From NCBI RefSeq assembly GCF_900111885.1, contig NZ_FOKG01000001.1:1-64000 (forward strand): a DNA stretch of 64,000 nt. The letters run 5' to 3'. Positions 51,901 to 59,605 of this stretch are shown here, piece by piece. Source of the stretch: Amycolatopsis marina (lineage in GTDB: Bacteria > Actinomycetota > Actinomycetes > Mycobacteriales > Pseudonocardiaceae). How positions within the stretch are numbered: position 1 is the stretch's first letter; the number at the start of each line of letters is the position of its first letter. The position numbers and the translations under genes are program-made. The notes beneath the pieces are model-generated. The model searched no databases. It was given only the letters and a program-made list of their open reading frames with translations, and was not told where the DNA came from.

Positions 51901-53886
51901 CGGTTTGTCCTCGGCGCCGGCCAGCAGGTCGGCGAGACCATTGGCCGTGAGACCGTCCAGCAGCACGGACTGGTCGACCGGCACGCCGAAGCGGGTCTCC
52001 AGGTCGTGGGCCAGTTCGACCGAGCGCAGGGAGTCGAGACCGAGCACCACCAGTGGGACATCCGGTTCCGCGGCGAGGCGGGGGTGGTGCTCGGCCAGCC
52101 ACTCCGGCACGGACCGCGGTCCCAGGTCCGGACTTCCGGACTCCGTGCCGCCGGGACTCCCCGAGTCCTGGACACTCGAAGCCAGCACCCGGAGAGCGTC
52201 CGCGTCGTAGCGCGAACGGCAGAGTCTTCGCTGGATCTTGCCGCTGGAGGTCTTGAACAGCTCGGCGCGCGCGACGAGCGCCACCTCGTCCGGCTGCACG
52301 TCGCACTGCTCGGCGACGGCGAGCCGGATGGCGCGGATGGCCTCGGCGTACCGCTCGGGCTCCGCCTCTTCCCGGACCTCCTGCAGGATGACCACTCGTT
52401 CGTCGTCCTCGGAGGCGAACGCGGCGACACACCCCGGGCGCAGCAGCGGATCGCTGCGTTCCGCCGCCTGCTCGATGTCCTGCGGGAAGTAGTTGCGGCC
52501 CCGGATGATGATCAGGTCCTTGTGGCGGGCGGCGAGGTACAGCTCACCGTCGCGCAGGAAGCCGAGATCACCGGTACGCAGGTAGGGCCCCTGGCCAGTG
52601 CCGGTGTAGGCGCCGAAGACGGCTTCGGTCTCGGCGGGGTGGTCCCGGTATCCGTGCGCCACGGCCGGTCCGCGCACCCACACCTCACCGATCTCGCCGT
52701 CGGCCCTGACCTCGCGGGTGGCCGGATCGACGATGGCCATCTCGCCGCTGTCCACGGCCGTGCCACAGCTGACCAGCTCCCGCACCGAGCCGGACTTCTC
52801 GTCGGCCGCGACGAGTCTGCCCTCGCTGAGCTGCTCCGCGTCGACCCGCATGATCCGCGCCGCGGGCGCGGGTTTGCCCGCAGAGACGATCAACGTCGCC
52901 TCGGCGAGGCCGTAGCTCGGGTAAAAGGTTTCCCTGCGGAACCCCGACCAGGAGAAGGCCGAGGTGAACCTGCGCAGGGTGGCCGCCCGTACCGGCTCCG
53001 CCGCGTTGAAGGCGGTTCGCCAGCGGCTGAGATCCAGTGTGTCCCGATCGGCGTCGCTCACCTTGTTGACACAGAGATCGAAGGCGAAGTTGGGGGCACC
53101 GCTGATCGTGGCGCCGAAGTCGTCGATGGCGCGTAGCCAGCGGACCGGTTTCCGGACGAACTCCACCGGTGACATGAGTTGCACCGGGAAGCCGAGGTAG
53201 AGCGGCAGCAGCATCCCGGCGATCAGCCCCATGTCGTGGAAGAGGGGCAGCCAGGACACCATCCGGCTGTGCTCGTCGACCTGCCAGGCCTTCGCGATGG
53301 CCGCGCAGTTGTCCAGCAGGTTGCGGTGCCCGACCATGACCCCCTTGGGGTTTCCGGTGGAGCCGGACGTGTACTGCAGATAGGCGAGGTCCTGTCCGGG
53401 CAGGACCAGGTCGCCGGGAGCACCGGTGGCCCGCTCGCCGACGTCGGTGGCGAGCCACCGTAGCTCCCGCAGTTCCGCGGCGGCGGGCAGGTGTGCCTCG
53501 ATGAGGTTCTCGATCGCGGAGGTGGTCAGGGCGACCCGTGCGCGCGAGTCCGCCACCACCGCAGCGAGGCGCGGCAACGTCCGGGACACCCGTGCCGGGT
53601 CGGGCGGATACAGGGGTACCGCTACGGCACCGGCGTAGAGACAACCGAGGAAGCCGGTGACGTAGTCGAGCCCCGGCGGATAGAGCAGCAGCACTGGCTC
53701 GCCGGTGACACCGGCGTCGCGCAGCCGCTCCGCGATCGCCCTGGCCCGCTGTTCCAGTTCCCCGTACGTCAGCCGCGCGGTTTCGCGTTCACCGTCGCCG
53801 AGAAAGGAGTACGCCAGTGCCTCGGGTGAGCGCCGGGCATGGTCGATCAATACGTCATTGAACGTACGAAATTCACGCTGCGGCAT
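45976..53886 (-). CDS. FAAL-ACP plus NRPS module 1: C-A(interrupted by MT)-PCP-E
   Basis: 2636 aa. Fatty acyl-AMP ligase 1-575 ('QYTSGSTGNPKGVMVGH', 'FHDMGLIAGMLLPLYLGFP', 'SYGLAEATL', 'SSGKIQRR'), the loading enzyme of lipopeptides. ACP with S619 (L-G-L-D-S-L). C domain 676-1115 with Q804-H-I-A-L-D809-F in place of HHxxxDG. A domain 1125-1565; code residues D1337 L1338 Y1341 D1380 F1409 S1411 L1435 I1443 W1444 K2046 (DLYDFSLIWK), nearest the cysteine code DLYNLSLIWK. Methyltransferase inserted at about 1600-1860 ('VLEIGCGTGLLL', 'LNSVVQYFPDADYL', N-methyltransferase-like), then A9/A10 (2020-2055). PCP S2103 (G-G-D-S). Epimerisation domain 2155-2600 ('HHLVVDGVSW', 'EGHGRD', 'RTVGWFT', 'FNYLGR'). 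Good ribosome binding site GGGGGG before ATG 53886. Confidence 0.93.
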   Translation of the reverse strand: MPQREFRTFNDVLIDHARRSPEALAYSFLGDGERETARLTYGELEQRARAIAERLRDAGVTGEPVLLLYPPGLDYVTGFLGCLYAGAVAVPLYPPDPARVSRTLPRLAAVVADSRARVALTTSAIENLIEAHLPAAAELRELRWLATDVGERATGAPGDLVLPGQDLAYLQYTSGSTGNPKGVMVGHRNLLDNCAAIAKAWQVDEHSRMVSWLPLFHDMGLIAGMLLPLYLGFPVQLMSPVEFVRKPVRWLRAIDDFGATISGAPNFAFDLCVNKVSDADRDTLDLSRWRTAFNAAEPVRAATLRRFTSAFSWSGFRRETFYPSYGLAEATLIVSAGKPAPAARIMRVDAEQLSEGRLVAADEKSGSVRELVSCGTAVDSGEMAIVDPATREVRADGEIGEVWVRGPAVAHGYRDHPAETEAVFGAYTGTGQGPYLRTGDLGFLRDGELYLAARHKDLIIIRGRNYFPQDIEQAAERSDPLLRPGCVAAFASEDDERVVILQEVREEAEPERYAEAIRAIRLAVAEQCDVQPDEVALVARAELFKTSSGKIQRRLCRSRYDADALRVLASSVQDSGSPGGTESGSPDLGPRSVPEWLAEHHPRLAAEPDVPLVVLGLDSLRSVELAHDLETRFGVPVDQSVLLDGLTANGLADLLAGAEDKPETATVERTERTGRHGLSPGQRALWFLHRLAPESPAYNQIFAATVRSPLDVAALRTALGQLVRRHPILRTTYGERDGSPFQQVHADLPVELLHVDATDWTEAQVRSRLHDEVHRPFDLTRGPVLRTAVLGRPSGESVLLLCVQHIALDFWSLGILVDELATCYSAAVTGTSAELGPEPAGYLEHAARSSETASTDETHWAYWSRVLEDTPAVLDLPVARRRPPVFGNRGAAHTFTIGPGLSARAHEFARSEGVTLYTLLLAVFQTLLHRYSGQDDVLVGSPTSGRSEARFAETLGYFVNMIPLRADFSAAPTLRELLVSSRRNVLDGLAHQSLPFSELVDRLGVQRDASRSPLFDVAFLLQKSHRPDADQLVRFALGEPGARLRIGGLELESLGVEQDLARFDLELWIAQEGDELLGSLRYRTDLFTPEVAGQLMEHFEVLLDRALAAPDLPLDELPLLTAAQHQRMVHDWNDTATPYSDSTCLHELFEARVDSAPDAPAVVSERGVLTYADVETAANQIANRLLAEGAGRAEMVGVVLERGPEMVPALLGVLKAGCTYVPVEPDNPLPRTTETFTRLGVHRVLTNAAHARRLGELTGVTHVLAVDEPVSAPRHRPARRGDPADLAYVILTSGSTGVPKGVAVTHRPVVNTIEWVNGRYSVDADDRILFVTSLCFDLSVYDVFGMLATGGSIRVASSAELADPQRLLELLRHGGITFWDSAPAALTRLLPLLDAGDGAEPASALRLVFLSGDWIPVTMPGRITAAFPNAAVIGLGGATEAAIWSNFHEIVDVDPEWPSIPYGRPIQNARYYVLDRTGNPCPVGVPGELFIGGDCLASGYAGDPELSAEKFVPDPFGLRDDAKMYRTGDRARFTEDGTIEFLGRVDTMVKVRGYRIEPGEIESALARHPRVRDAAVVARGGRGEQRLVAYVTPAAGDQTGQLVGEWEQVFDDVYGRDVSGADPTFNTAGWIDGHTGLPFSDAEMREWVDDTVGRIQERVGTGATVLEIGCGTGLLLARVAPECAAYVGLDVSARALAHVRERVVPAVAGLTEVVELHQLAADELRRLAGRRFDLVVLNSVVQYFPDADYLARVLAEAATLLAPGGSIFIGDVRNLALERELRLSAQLHRAGQDGEQPPLGRLAELAAVESQRERELLVHPDLFAELCGRTAELQAATVLVKHGRHHNELNTFRYDVVLSTSDSPANAEVTAQWTGADLPGLAEDISAGAERKVSAVRITDIADARLVPVTALRELIDSGAAADSGSTAADLPAVAPAVDPAAVQRLPDLLPGGPSEWTVRACWPLSGTAGRFDLLAVRRGAAHPARRVEPTGRPWRDFTNVPVRPGKAGALVAMLREHLRSLVPEYMVPATIVVLPGGLPVTANGKLDRGALPEPDEPRAAVTTEFTAPRNPKEEVLAEIWCDVLGIERIGVHDRFFELGGDSILSIQVVSRAAQRGIRLAPRDLFQHQTVAELAAAAGSSAPAGPAGGDIVLAGDGEVPLTPAQHWFFDLGLSDPGHFNQSFLFAVRGEPLDTDRVERAVLATFGGHDALRMRFRHEAGTGWRQCLRDVEAVVVSRVDADHGAQSGRTWLDKIADEQNARLDLERGPLARVVLVHGPAGCDRLLITLHHLVVDGVSWWTLVDDLATEYSRLERGEPETEDTATGTAFAHWARALRQRAEADELRKQIPGWRRVLGAVPDALPRDIEADAGTGVEADACTVTRELTAEETDELLLRAGAAYRTHTDELLLAALVAAVHEWAGSTSVRVDLEGHGRDVLPELDVSRTVGWFTTFTPLLLDIGGLDADDPGRLLTAVKEQRRAVPGGPADFGLLRYPPSAAAAPGLDDLPAAEIGFNYLGRLDRIGGDRFRLVPGTGGAWRGQANRRPYLLEVNCQVVGGRFEVQFTHSESIHRHETVAGLADGFAHALRRLVAHCTAPGAGEYTPSDFPLAGLDQQSLAAVLGQFGGASKQAEGTDQ

Positions 53887-54213
53887 TCTGCCCCCCAGAT
53901 ACGCCCAGTTGCAGTAATGGCATGCCAGCAGAAATCGTTCTTTACACCCCAGTGACTGCCGACTCGTGGTAACCCACGTCCGAATCTTCCTCCAGACTGC
54001 CCCAGAGGCCGGAGGCGGTCAAGAACTTCAATTCGGACAACTACGGACAGGACTCGGGGGCCAATTCGGAACGATTCCTCTGCGGCAAGTAAGCCAACCA
54101 TCGCGTGTCAAGTACGTAATTCTGCCGAAGACCTCGTCGCGCGCTTGCTGCACCGTGTTGCTCCAGTGACCAGGACCGCAACGGGTACTGGCCGAGCGTG
54201 AGGAGTATGCGTG
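53887..54213. other. Divergent promoter region of NRPS operon and lipase gene
   Basis: 327 nt, clearly less GC-rich than the flanking genes, without coding character. It holds the promoters for the 12.8-kb leftward NRPS operon and the rightward lipase gene. No pathway-specific regulator gene adjoins it and I see no convincing palindrome. Confidence 0.5.
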
Positions 54214-54915
54214 ATGAAGCGTTTTCGCCGCGGTCTCGCGGCCGTCGCAGCGGCGTTGGCGGTTGCCGCCATCGGGGTGACCGTCCAGTCATCGCTGCTC
54301 TCGGCTGCGGCATCGCCTGCCGCCCCGGAGCGCAACCCGGTGATCCTGGTGCACGGGTTGTTCGGCAGCCCTGGCAACTGGAGTCAGGTCACCGCCTCGT
54401 TGCAAGAAGCCGGGTACGCCGAGGAGCAAATCGTCACCTTCGGCTACAACAGCATCAGTCAGTCGAACGCGGTCACCGCCGAGAAGCTCGGCGCGAAGGT
54501 CGACGAAGTCCTCGCCAGGACCGGTTCGTCCAAAGTGGACATCGTCGGCCACTCGATGGGCAGCCTCAACAGCCGCTACTGTATCAAGTACGCGGGATGC
54601 GCCGGCAAGGTCGACGACTGGGTGTCGCTGGCCGGGCCCAACAACGGGGTCACCAGCGCCAATCTCTGCTGGTGGCAGATCACCTGCCGCGAGATGCGGA
54701 TCGGGTCCACGTTCATCACGAAGCTCAACACCGTTGCCACGCTGCCCGGTGACGTCCAGGGCACGGTGATCTGGTCCCCGGACGACGGCGTGGTCACCCC
54801 GGCGACCAGCTCGGTGCTCGACGGTGTGCACAACATCGAGGTGGCAGGGGTCCGGCACATCGCCATGCTGACCGACGACAAGGTCGCCGGGTTGTTGGCG
54901 GACGCGCTGGCCTGA
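54214..54915 (+). CDS. Secreted triacylglycerol lipase (alpha/beta hydrolase)
   Basis: 233 aa from ATG 54214 (GGAG 8 nt upstream; GTG 54211 possible). Signal peptide to about residue 35 ('LLSAAASPA'). Oxyanion-type 'NPVILVHGLFGSPGNW' (about 43), nucleophile in G-H-S-M-G-S ('VDIVGHSMGSLNSRY'), acid 'WSPDDGVVTP', and His in 'VRHIAMLTD'. Four Cys could form two disulphides. Matches small secreted actinomycete lipases and esterases. Divergent from the NRPS operon; a link to lipopeptide release or fatty-acid supply would be speculation. Confidence 0.9.
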   Translation: MKRFRRGLAAVAAALAVAAIGVTVQSSLLSAAASPAAPERNPVILVHGLFGSPGNWSQVTASLQEAGYAEEQIVTFGYNSISQSNAVTAEKLGAKVDEVLARTGSSKVDIVGHSMGSLNSRYCIKYAGCAGKVDDWVSLAGPNNGVTSANLCWWQITCREMRIGSTFITKLNTVATLPGDVQGTVIWSPDDGVVTPATSSVLDGVHNIEVAGVRHIAMLTDDKVAGLLADALA

Positions 54916-54937
54916 CCGGACGCGCGGCCCGCGTGGA

Positions 54938-57237
54938 TCAGTTCCCGTGGGCCGCGTGTCGTTGGTTCACCCAGGCGGCGAGCTGGGTGCGGTTGGTGAG
55001 GTCCAGCTTCGTCAGAATGTGCTGGACGTGCGTCGCGGCCGTGCGCTGGGAGATGACCAGGCGGTGGGCTATCTCCTGGTTGGTCATCCCGCCCGCGACC
55101 AGTTCGGCGACCTCCGCCTGCCTGCCGGTCAGCGGGGACAGCGAGAGGCCGGCCGGTGGTGCCCCGGCGGCACGGCTGTCATCCGGGCACAAGGCCACGT
55201 CCTCCGGCGCCGTCGACCGGCCCTCGGCGAAGGCCCGCTCGAACCGCTCGGCCCGCAGCGCGTCGCGGGTGGCATCGAGGAACAGCCGGTGCGGGATCGA
55301 CACCGCGACATCCGGGATCGCGCCGCAGCGTTCCCACAGGGTCGCCGCGACGCCGAACAGCGTCGCGGCCCGTTCGTGCTCGCCCTGCCGGGAGGCGACC
55401 CAGGCGAGCCCGTCGACCCGGTAGGCGGCGGCCAGCCTGTCCCCGGAACGCAGATCGATCCGAAGTGCCTCGACCATCGCCTCCTCGGCGACGCCCACGT
55501 CGCCGAACCACACCTCGACGACACCGATCCCGAACAGGGCCATCGAGCGGTAGTGGCTTTCGCCCGCGTCCTCGGATAGCGACAGCATCCGGCGCAACAG
55601 CGCCCGCGCGGCCGCCAGATCTCCCCGGTAGGCCACCGAGACGCCCTGGATGAACAGCGGATGCATCTGCCACCGGAGGCTGCCTTCGCGGCGAAGGCAC
55701 GCACCGCCTCCGCGGCGAGTTCGACGGCAGGCTCGATGCTCATCATCGCCGCGAAGCTGCGCACGTAGGTCAGCTGCGCGTGCGCCTCCGGATCGTCGAG
55801 CCTGTCCGCCTCGTCCAGTCGCGCGCGGGCCAGCGGCAGATCGGAGTGGACCAGCGCGCACAGCGCCGACATGCTGAGCGCGATCGCCCGCCCTTCGGTC
55901 TCGTCCGGCACGGCGGCCAGTGCACGATCGATCCAGTCCCGCCCCTCCCTCGCAGAGCCGCGCATCGCCCAGTACTCGAACACGCGGGTCGCGATGCGCA
56001 GCGCGGCGGAAGCCTCACCAGGCGCACGGAGCGACCATGCCAGCGCGACCCGCAGGTTCGCGTGCTCGGCGCGCAACCGGTCCATCCACTCGAGCTGGCG
56101 TGGCCCGAACCACTCGTTGTCCGCGTTCTCGGTCAGCTGGTCGTAGTAGTCCCGGTGCCTGCGGGCGAGCACCACCTCCTCGCCCCTGTCCACCAGCCGC
56201 TCGTGGCCGTAGTCGCGCAGCACCTCCAGCATGCGGTACCGCACCGTCGGCCCGCTCTCCTCGCGCAGCAGCACCGACATGTCGATCAGGCTGTCGACGG
56301 CGGCAAGCACCTCGCCGCGCCGCACGCCCTCGCCCGCGCAGACGTACTCGGCACCGGCCAGGTCGAACGATCCGGCGAACACCGAGCACCGCGACCACAC
56401 CGCGCGTTCCACCTCGGTGCACAGCGCGAAGCTCCAGTCCACCGTGGCCCGCAGACTCCGCTGCCGGTCGGGCACGCCGTGCTCCCCGGTGGACAGCAGC
56501 GCGAGGCGGTCGTCCAGCCGGTCGGCGATCTGTCTCGGCGACAGCGCCCGGATGCGGGCCGCCGCGAGTTCGACGGCCAGTGGCAGACCGTCCACCTGAC
56601 GGCACACCCGCACGACGTCCTGACCGTTGTCACTGGTCAGGCGGAAGGAGGAGCACATCGACCTCGCCCGCTCGACGAACAGCCGCACGGCGTCGTAGGC
56701 CAGGAGATCACCCGGGGACGGCAGGTCATCGGGCGGCAGGGTCAGCGGCGGCACGGTCAGCACGTGCTCACCCGCCACCCCGAGAGATCTGCGGCTGGTG
56801 GTCAGCACCACCAGGTGCGGGCACCAGCGCAGCAGCGTGCTGACCAGCTCCGCGCAGCCGTCGACCAGGTGCTCACAGTTGTCCAGCACCAGCAGCACCC
56901 GCTGCTCCCGCAGGTGGTCGAGAACCGCGTCGACCCTGGACTGGTTCGACTGGTCGTACAGGCCGAGCCGGTGGGCGAGCAGGCCGGTGAGCAGGCGGGC
57001 ATCCCGCACCTCGGCCAGTGCCACGTCGACGACGCCGTCGGTGAACGCGCGGCTGACCGTGGTGGCGACCTGTGCGGCGAGACGGGTCTTGCCCACGCCA
57101 CCCGGCCCGGTGAGTGTGACCAGCCGCGCGGTACCGAGCAGCCGCCGGATCTCACCACTCTCGGCCGTGCGACCGACGTAGCTCGTCAGCCCCGCTCGCA
57201 GCGTGGTCTCGCCACCGGTCGCCATCCCCTGCTCCAA
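54938..57237 (-). pseudogene. LAL-type LuxR regulator broken by a one-base frameshift
   Basis: Two reading frames together cover one LAL-type protein. Frame 1 (57237 to about 55675): 'LTSYVGRTAESGEIRRLLG', Walker A 'LTGPGGVGKTRLAAQVA', Walker B 'VLLVLDNCEHLVDG', 'LPLAVELAAARIRALSP', then TPR-like helices. Frame 2 (about 55670 to 54938): 'WQMHPLFIQGVSVAYRGD', more TPR-like repeats, and a C-terminal LuxR HTH ('LTGRQAEVAELVAGGMTNQE', 'LVISQRTAATHVQHIL'). Total length 2300 nt is one base short of a multiple of three, so a single missing base near 55665-55690 explains both frames. Either a real mutation (loss of the DNA-binding end) or a sequencing error. Intact, it would be an about 766-aa activator. 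Confidence 0.85.
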
Positions 57238-57312
57238 CCGACTACGTCGTCGAAGGAACGATCTTACTCAGACCTGGTGTACCAGGTAGCGCCGTGGAAC
57301 GTCCGCCGTTGG

Positions 57313-57939
57313 TTACAGCAGACCGGCCTCGCTGGCCTTCCCGATCGCCTCGACCCGGTTGCGGGCGCCCAGCTTGTGCAGGGCCGACTGCAGGTAGGTC
57401 TTCACCGTGTTGCGCGTCAGCCCGGTCGCCTCGGCGATCTCCGGGTTCGTCCTGCCCTGTGCGGCGAGCCGGATCACCTCGTACTCGCGCCGGGTGAGCC
57501 CGCTTCGCGCGAGCGCGTCGGAACGCTGCCCGGCGTCGGGCAGGATGCGCGGATCGACAACCCGTTCCCCGCGCAGCACCCGGCGCAGTCCGGAGACGAG
57601 ATCGGTACCGGCGACGTCCTTGAGCAGGCAGCCGTTCGCCCCGGCCTCCAGCGCCGCGATCACTCCCTGGTGATCGCCGTGGGCGGTGAAGACCACGATG
57701 CGCGCGGGGGCGTACGCCTGCCGCAGCCCGGCGATCACCTCGGGCGCGAGCATGTCCGGCAGCCGCAGGTCGAGCAGCACGAGGTCGGGCAGCAGTTCAC
57801 TGACGCGGGTGATCGCGGCGCGACCGGACTCGGCGGAGCCGACCACGGTGAACGTCGGGTCCGAACGCAGCAGCAGGGTGACCCCGTCCCGCACCACCGG
57901 GTGGTCGTCGACCACCATCACGGTGGCGCTCACCGGCAT
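57313..57939 (-). CDS. NarL/FixJ-family response regulator
   Basis: 208 aa. Receiver domain with D-D-H at 11-13 and phospho-acceptor D57 ('LVLLDLRLPD'), T in 'VVFTAHGDHQG', K in 'GCLLKDVAG'. LuxR-type HTH 'LTRREYEVIRLAAQGRTNPE' to 'LTRNTVKTYLQSALHKLG'. ATG 57939 lies inside the end of the sensor kinase gene (10-nt overlap), so they form a two-component pair. Confidence 0.93.
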   Translation of the reverse strand: MPVSATVMVVDDHPVVRDGVTLLLRSDPTFTVVGSAESGRAAITRVSELLPDLVLLDLRLPDMLAPEVIAGLRQAYAPARIVVFTAHGDHQGVIAALEAGANGCLLKDVAGTDLVSGLRRVLRGERVVDPRILPDAGQRSDALARSGLTRREYEVIRLAAQGRTNPEIAEATGLTRNTVKTYLQSALHKLGARNRVEAIGKASEAGLL

Positions 57940-59102
57940 GGCAGGGGTAGCCAGGCGCGCAGGGTGCAGCCGCCGTCGTCGTCGCGTACCAGGCTCACGT
58001 GCCCGCCCAGTCGCGCTGCCCGTTCCGCAAGCGAGCGCACCCCCATCCCCGTTCCCTCTCCCGCCTCGACCTGCTCGCCGGTGCCGTCATCGGCCACCAC
58101 GACCTGGACCCCGTCGTCACACGGGCCCATGCTCACGACCACCGAGACCGCGCGAGCGTGTTTCTCCACGTTCAGCAGACCCTCCCGGACCACGGCGACC
58201 AGCATCGCGGTGCGCTCGGCGTCCATCGGCGGCACCGAAGCCAGCTGGACGAACCGGGCCGGGACTCCGCAGCGCGCCTCGAACGACCGCGTGTGCTCGG
58301 CGATCTCCACCGGCAGTGCCCGCTCCGGGCTGGTCTCGGACAGCGCGAGCAACGCTTCCCTGAGGGCACTGGACGCGGCCGACACATCCGACTCCAGCCT
58401 GCGCAGCCGGAGATCGAGCATCGGATTGTCCTGAATGGACTGATGCAGATCGCGAACCTGGACGCCGATGGAGAACAACAGCGCACCCACGGAGTCGTGC
58501 AACGCGCTCTGCATCCGCCGGCGCTCGGCGGAAACGGCGTTGTCCTTCGTGTTCTCCGCGACCGCGGCCAGGCGCAGCGCGGTGGCCGCGCGGTCGGCGA
58601 TGCCTTCGAGATCACGCACGGCGTCGTCGCCGAAGTCACCGGACTCCCGCAGTGCGGCGTAGGCGATCGCGACGGTCTCCGGCTTGCCGCCCTGCCGGTC
58701 GAGGATCGGCACCGCCACCATCGCGGCGAGGCCCTCACCCCTGACCTGCGCGTCGAACTGGTGGGTGATCGTCGGCGAGCTGATGTAGTCGGACACCCGG
58801 GCCGGCTTGCCCAGCGCCAGCACCCTGCCACCGACCCCCTGGCCGACCGGCACGCGCAGGTTCTGCAGGTTGCCGGTCCGGTTCCCGCACAGCCACCGGA
58901 TGACCGCCTCGCCGGGGCCGTCCAGGTCGGCCACGAAGCCCGAGTGGGCGCCGACGGTGTCGCGGATCAGCTGCGCGGTGCCGTGCAACGCGACTACCCG
59001 GTCCAGTACCGCGAGCAGGTCGTCGCGCTCGCGAAGGAGACCGTCGAGCACCATGCTTTGCTCGACCGCCCGCTCCTTTGCGACGCGCTGCTCGGCAGCC
59101 AC
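57930..59102 (-). CDS. Cytosolic sensor histidine kinase (GAF, HisKA_3, HATPase)
   Basis: 390 aa, no membrane segment. GAF-like sensor at about 25-185, then HisKA_3 'ERRRMQSALHDSVGALLFSI' with the phospho-His in A-L-H-D, and a HATPase_c end ('VVREGLLNVEKHARA' N-box, 'VVADDGTG', 'GMGVRSLAERAARLGG' G-box). Pairs with the NarL-type regulator directly downstream. The GAF region suggests an intracellular small-molecule or redox signal; the ligand is unknown. GTG 59102 is the likely start. Confidence 0.9.
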   Translation of the reverse strand: MAAEQRVAKERAVEQSMVLDGLLRERDDLLAVLDRVVALHGTAQLIRDTVGAHSGFVADLDGPGEAVIRWLCGNRTGNLQNLRVPVGQGVGGRVLALGKPARVSDYISSPTITHQFDAQVRGEGLAAMVAVPILDRQGGKPETVAIAYAALRESGDFGDDAVRDLEGIADRAATALRLAAVAENTKDNAVSAERRRMQSALHDSVGALLFSIGVQVRDLHQSIQDNPMLDLRLRRLESDVSAASSALREALLALSETSPERALPVEIAEHTRSFEARCGVPARFVQLASVPPMDAERTAMLVAVVREGLLNVEKHARAVSVVVSMGPCDDGVQVVVADDGTGEQVEAGEGTGMGVRSLAERAARLGGHVSLVRDDDGGCTLRAWLPLPCR

Positions 59103-59252
59103 GCGCCAACCATCGCATATCGGTCGCCGTTCGCGGTATCCCCGATCGGAGACACGCCCTGGGCGCTCAGGTGGGAGCGGCGGGGCTTTCGGCTGGCTTT
59201 CCCGTCCTGCTGGTGCACTCCTCGTGTTGTTTCCAGACGAATTGGAGTATTC

Positions 59253-59600
59253 ATGCGAATGAGGACGATGCTCGCCACCACGGCACTGGCGATCGCGGTG
59301 CCGCTGGCCGTCGCCCCGGCAGCCGTGTCCGAACCGGCCACCGGTTCCGAACCGCGAGTCAACACGGTACGTGGCGACACGACGGTAGACGGAGAGCGCA
59401 ACTTCATCACTTTCGTCGTGTCACCGGATCCCGCGGAGGCGAAGAAGTTGTCCAAAACCAGGGTCGAGGAGGAACTGCGTCGTTACGAGGAGGAGCTCGG
59501 TGAGGACTGCACCATCACCGCGCGGCAGTATTCGCTGCACAAACAGCTGAAGGTCCACCTCGGAGTCGCCGACATCCTGGCCGACTGCGTCATTCGCTGA
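59253..59600 (+). CDS. Small secreted protein of unknown function
   Basis: 115 aa from ATG 59253 (GGAG 6 nt upstream). Signal peptide about 1-26 ('LAIAVPLAVAPAAVSEPA'). The mature part is charged, with a helix 'KTRVEEELRRYEEELG' and two Cys (in 'GEDCTIT' and 'LADCVIR') that could form one disulphide. I recognise no family. It is convergent with the OmpR-type two-component system (5 nt between stops) and divergent from the NarL-type pair, so it could be a target or signal of either, by position only. Confidence 0.7.
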   Translation: MRMRTMLATTALAIAVPLAVAPAAVSEPATGSEPRVNTVRGDTTVDGERNFITFVVSPDPAEAKKLSKTRVEEELRRYEEELGEDCTITARQYSLHKQLKVHLGVADILADCVIR

Positions 59601-59605
59601 CGGGC

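Noticed and set aside
49969..53136. Very long plus-strand open frame (over 1000 codons) across the first NRPS gene
   Set aside because: It mirrors the minus-strand NRPS domains, has no family motifs, and is Arg/Gly/His/Val-rich as expected for antisense frames in very GC-rich DNA.
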